This document shows, one piece after another, positions 19,244 to 22,501 of a stretch of DNA of 22,501 nucleotides; within the stretch, counting starts at the first letter, position 1, and the number at the start of each line of letters is the position of its first letter. Under the pieces are notes generated by a model that was not told the DNA's origin, did no database searches, and worked only from the letters and a program-made list of their open reading frames with translations. The DNA lies in assembly GCA_000969725.1 (NCBI GenBank), contig JXSR01S047646.1. One strand, written 5' to 3'. The DNA comes from Ophiothrix spiculata. Lineage: Eukaryota; Echinodermata; Ophiuroidea; Amphilepidida; Ophiotrichidae. A program made the translations under genes and the position numbers.

Positions 19244-19672
19244 CCCCCTTCAGACTGAGCCAAAAAGTCATCTTTAGTCGTATTTCAGTTATATCAAGTT
19301 CAAAATTCGCTTGTGTCTGAACAGTTCGAGCTGACTTAAGTCGTCTTTCAAAAAGTCATTTACATAAATTTTTTAACTCGCTAAAAAGCAAGTTAAGTCG
19401 CATTAGTAAGCCGATAAAGCACGACTAACAACAACTTTCTGTAAGTGTGAACACCTGTCGTTGTTAGTCGAGTTGAATTTGTGTTTACTTCCACAGCGCA
19501 TTGACCTGGAGCGTACGTTATTTCCGCAAATTACAAGTCGAGTTCATATCAATTTGACATCAACATAGAGCGTGTGTGAACGGTCGTAAGTCGAGTTACT
19601 TTCCACCAATCCGAGGTCGTGTTTGAAATTAAAAATGAACTCGATGTCGACTTTTTGTGTGTCTGAATGGGG
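19244..19672. mobile_element. MITE family 2, copy 2 (429 bp, younger)
   Basis: The ends are CCCCCTTCAGACTGAG and, inverted, CCCCATTCAGACACAC. TA sits outside each end (19242-19243 and 19673-19674). It aligns along its whole length with 11505-11931. The motif AGTCG, often in the form TAAGTCG or AGTCGAGTT, occurs about eight times in both orientations (near 19275, 19338, 19394, 19418, 19466, 19535, 19586 and 19645). Such iterated motifs are candidate transposase-binding sites. No transposase is encoded. The higher CpG content relative to copy 1 suggests a younger insertion. Confidence 0.9.
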
Positions 19673-20523
19673 TATATGCTTGTTATGCGGGCAAACAAAT
19701 AATTTTTTATTTAAATTGTGTTTCTTTTAGTACAAATTAATTATTTCCAAAGGCATTGAAAACACTGGACATGCTCACACAAAATTATATATTAACAGTT
19801 AATTCTCTTTCAGTTTTAGCCATTTCTGTGTGGATTTGTTTAGTTATTTTGATTTTACTACATTTCTAGGCTTGATTAGAACGTTACCAGAAGTTTCATT
19901 TAATCTAAGTGGAATCTAGGACAGTCCCCTTAATTTGACCATATAGTTTATCAACTGTTTATCAAATTTTCTTCATCAGCATTTATTAACCTGTTACATT
20001 GAACTCTCATAAAGCTTTTCCAAATACCCAGAGGGACCTCCGATAAGAGTAGGGATAAAATTGAATAAATCTAGAATTGATCTCTTAATCTATTCTGATC
20101 TGGCAAGGGAGTGGTCATCTTCAAGTTGATTTGCCTAGGGAGTGGTCATATGCAAACACAGAAATGTTGATGTTGGATGGTTATTTTGGTTTGGTGTATG
20201 TGACAAAATTTCAAACTGGTCATGCAGCAAAGAATCTTTCTTTTTTCAATTTGCACTTGTAATATTTGGGTAACCTAACCCTTAAATGCAACACTAACCC
20301 CAAATTTACTGTTATACCCAACTCTCAAAGCTAATCTTAACACTATTTACTGAAATAGGGTTAAATGCTGGAATTTTGATCAATGGGAAAAATCAGAGGT
20401 TCTTCCTTGTCAGGTGCTATTCATCTCCCAATAGACATTTTCCACAGCAAGGATCTTTCTGAAATCACCCAAATCATATTTTTGTTTTGATAGATCTTTA
20501 CAGCTAATAGACATAAATTATAC
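19673..20523. other. Unassigned stretch
   Basis: It contains a spaced direct repeat GGGAGTGGTCAT (20108 and 20139, 31 bases apart) and a C/T/A-rich patch with scattered CCTAACCC and ACTAACCCC words (20273-20340). No gene or element termini are supported. Confidence 0.45.
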
Positions 20524-20527
20524 TTAA

Positions 20528-20852
20528 AGGAGCATGGTCCGATTGCCTCAACATTTTTTCACACTTTTTGAGATTTTGGAACCAAAATGTTGCTCATGTT
20601 TTTCTCATAATCCATGTGAAATTTCACGGCTGAGCTATGTTCTTTTTTGGAGATATGTATGAAAATGTGTCTAATTATGGTAACCATAATTAATTTTACA
20701 CAGTAACATATAGGCAGCTCTGAATTACAAAATTGCCCATAAAATTAAAACGGTTTGACCAATTCAGCTGAAATTTGAAACTTAGACCTCTTGAGTGGTC
20801 ATTTTTCATATGTCATTGAAAACTAAATTTTGAGAAATCAGACCAATCTCCT
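20528..20852. mobile_element. TTAA-flanked MITE (325 bp)
   Basis: The left end AGGAGCATGGTCCGATT mirrors the right end, whose reverse complement is AGGAGATTGGTCTGATT (13 of 17). TTAA stands directly outside both (20524-20527 and 20853-20856). It shares target choice and the AGG start with the nested MITE at 12247, but the interiors do not align, so it is a different family. It is non-coding. Divergence of its ends suggests an older insertion. Confidence 0.78.
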
Positions 20853-20856
20853 TTAA

Positions 20857-21826
20857 AGTGTAAAGTTCATGTTAAAGTATATTTATTGTGTGCAGATTTG
20901 AACTTGTAATGGGTGCGAGCACTTTGGTAACTAAAACCTATGATTGCTTTAAAAAAGATTAAGCTCCTATTTTAACCCTAACTGGAGGAACATGAGTACC
21001 ATACCAATGAATAAATAAGGCTAATCTCACATCAAGAATCTCAAACATCAGACAACATCACAAATTTCTTTCCTTTAGCTTCTTGGGAATATTCATGATT
21101 TTGGTTACATTTATTATAGGATACACATACCCTGGCCCTCCAACATAATAGGCAACACATTTGTGATTTACATCTAAGATTTGACCCAATAAGCATATCA
21201 CAAATTGGCAAGTACATGAAAAATACAAATTTTCTCTGATTAAAAAGCATTAATATCAATATATCTACTATAAGTCCTTTAAGTGTTTAGATATAAAGAA
21301 TATTTTAAATCATATGGGATCATTTTATTGTTTTAAAGAACATGCAATCAGTGAAGAAACTGATTTTATGTTCGATTTTCAGAACATTGCATGTGACTTT
21401 TCATGATTTCTGTGACCATAGAAAGAGTTGCCCATTAGTGCTTTGTACCATGTGCAGCAAATTTGTATGATGAGCACACCTTTGCCCCAAACTAATTGAC
21501 AACAAACTATTAACATTTCCTTTCCTTTTACTTAACTGTCACTTGCGCTTGACCAAATCTGCACTTTTCACCCTCAGCCCCCGAGCGAGAAAACTGTCAA
21601 GTCTTTGTAGAGAAAAAGCATGTCCTCTTCGCTATATTTTTTTTCGTATAGGCAAGATTCGTATCTAAGGACATCATACTCAAAGGCATGGTTCGTAATC
21701 TATTATAGATTGTATTTCTATTCATCAGTGTATGTCTAGTATGTGTGATAGCTAAAGGCTGGTTCACACTATAACGAATAGAGGGATCACAAGCAATGGT
21801 AAGCTGCAAATGATACGTTTCCTTTG
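20857..21826. other. Unassigned AT-rich stretch
   Basis: Short minus-strand frames (21041-21259 and 21597-21809) have no recognisable domain. No repeats, RNA genes or element termini were supported. Confidence 0.45.
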
Positions 21827-21843
21827 AAGTCCGCTTACAAAAT

Positions 21844-22010
21844 CACAATAGCAAGAAACCAAATTGCAATAACTGATGTGATATTGGCTTGCGGTCGATG
21901 GAACTTTTGTTGTGGAGTATATATCACAAACTTAATCTCTAAGCTGATCAAGTGCTCAATGTCCCAGAATTTAGGTGCTCAGAGCTGGTCCATGTCCGCT
22001 TACAAAATCA
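21844..22010 (+). repeat. Local direct duplication, copy 1 (family R3)
   Basis: It matches 22159-22362 in order: AAATTGCAA, GATGTGAT, TTGGCTTGC, TCGATGGAACTTTTG, TATATCACAAACTTAATCTC, AAGCTGATCAAGTGCTCAAT and AGGTGCTCAGAGCTGGTCCA. TCCGCTTACAAAATCA stands at both its left (21831) and right (21995) edges, so the unit is tandem with a period of about 165 bp. It lacks a 46-bp internal segment present in copy 2. Confidence 0.88.
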
Positions 22011-22150
22011 TGGGGTAGGCTCTTATCTGGCCTTATTGGCCTTCTGGTCTACTCCTCCATAAGACATAATTTCAGTTTTCTATTTATTGTATGATTTATA
22101 TTATTGCATTGTTATATATATTTTGTCTTATGGAAAAATAAACTTCAACA
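22011..22150 (+). repeat. 3'-end-like retroposon repeat, copy 2 (family R2)
   Basis: It is homologous to 2481-2616 and splits the R3 tandem duplication exactly between its two copies. It ends in ATGGAAAAATAAACTTCAAC, an A-rich AATAAA-containing terminus. Flanking ATCA (left) and ATCG (right) could be the remains of a target duplication. The fragment is about 140 bp and non-coding. Confidence 0.75.
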
Positions 22151-22158
22151 TTGAACAT

Positions 22159-22362
22159 CGCAATGACAATGAACGAAATTGCAAATAAGTGATGTGATGC
22201 TGGCTTGCGATCGATGGAACTTTTGATGTGAAGTTTATATCACAAACTTAATCTCTAAGCTGATCAAGTGCTCAATGTCCCAGAAAAAACAAACTTGATC
22301 CTCAGCCTGACCAAGTATACTCAATGTCCTGGAATTTAGGTGCTCAGAGCTGGTCCATGCCG
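22159..22362 (+). repeat. Local direct duplication, copy 2 (family R3)
   Basis: It is the longer counterpart of 21844-22010. An extra 46-bp segment (about 22284-22330) is itself a diverged repeat of the preceding AAACTTAATCTCTAAGCTGA / TCAAGTGCTCAATGTCC stretch. Copy 1 is most simply derived from this form by recombination between the two CTCAATGTCC words. Confidence 0.85.
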
Positions 22363-22489
22363 CTTGCTGACAGCAATCGTTTTTCAAATGTAAACATATA
22401 GACAGATCATCATAAAATTGGGCACATTGGATCAGTGTCAAGAGTCCTGGAAGTGTGTTTATCATCTCAATGTTCCTTCCCTAGTGCAT

Positions 22490-22501
22490 GGGGGGGGGGG
22501 G
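22490..22501 (+). repeat. G homopolymer at window end
   Basis: At least twelve consecutive G residues run off the end of the window. Homopolymers like this also mark assembly or read breaks, so the true length is unknown. Confidence 0.95.

Noticed and set aside
18970..19320. 116-codon plus-strand frame
   Set aside because: It runs into the left end of the family-2 MITE and is low-complexity Phe/Ser-rich. The frame is accidental.
20273..20340. Telomere-like CCTAACCC and ACTAACCCC words
   Set aside because: The words are irregular and separated by unrelated sequence. There is no tandem TTAGGG-type array.

Overview
This is non-coding, AT-rich nuclear DNA from an animal. Nothing in it looks prokaryotic: there are no long ORFs, no operon structure and no ribosome-binding sites. 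It contains a decayed CR1/L2-group LINE, many short inverted-repeat transposons (MITEs), minisatellites and microsatellites. The mix of many MITE families with TA or TTAA target sites suggests a marine invertebrate, perhaps an echinoderm. That placement is an impression, not a proof. I found no convincing host protein-coding gene, tRNA, rRNA or CRISPR array. The open frames present are short, several open with TTG rather than ATG, and none shows a conserved domain except the LINE remnant.

Left part (1-5000): a degenerate dispersed repeat (about 62-200) also occurs near 16.5 kb. A 5'-truncated LINE lies on the minus strand (about 1500-2178). A separate 3'-end-like repeat (2481-2616) has a second copy at 22011-22150. 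A small CpG-rich stretch and a roughly 196-bp inverted-repeat element (3644-3839) follow. Next come a degenerate tandem array (about 4180-4650) and a very recent 119-bp tandem duplication (4761-4986).

Middle part (5000-15000): family-1 MITEs sit at 6918-7350 and 10303-10714, with a 137-bp tandem duplication between them (8864-9134). A 26-bp minisatellite with inverted blocks (about 10817-11335) abuts the first family-2 MITE (11505-11931). A nested pair follows: a 12218-13278 inverted-repeat element whose left terminus was split at TTAA by a second MITE (12247-12595). A long foldback element occupies 14549-14970.

Right part (15000-22501): further inverted-repeat elements lie at 15427-15840, 17739-17873, 18397-18707, 19244-19672 (second family-2 copy) and 20528-20852. 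The window ends in a locally duplicated sequence (about 21844-22362) interrupted by a copy of the 3'-end repeat, then a G homopolymer.

The elements do not form a functional system together. They do form a readable transposition record: two families each with two copies of different age, one nested insertion with an internal empty-site control, and several recent tandem duplications.
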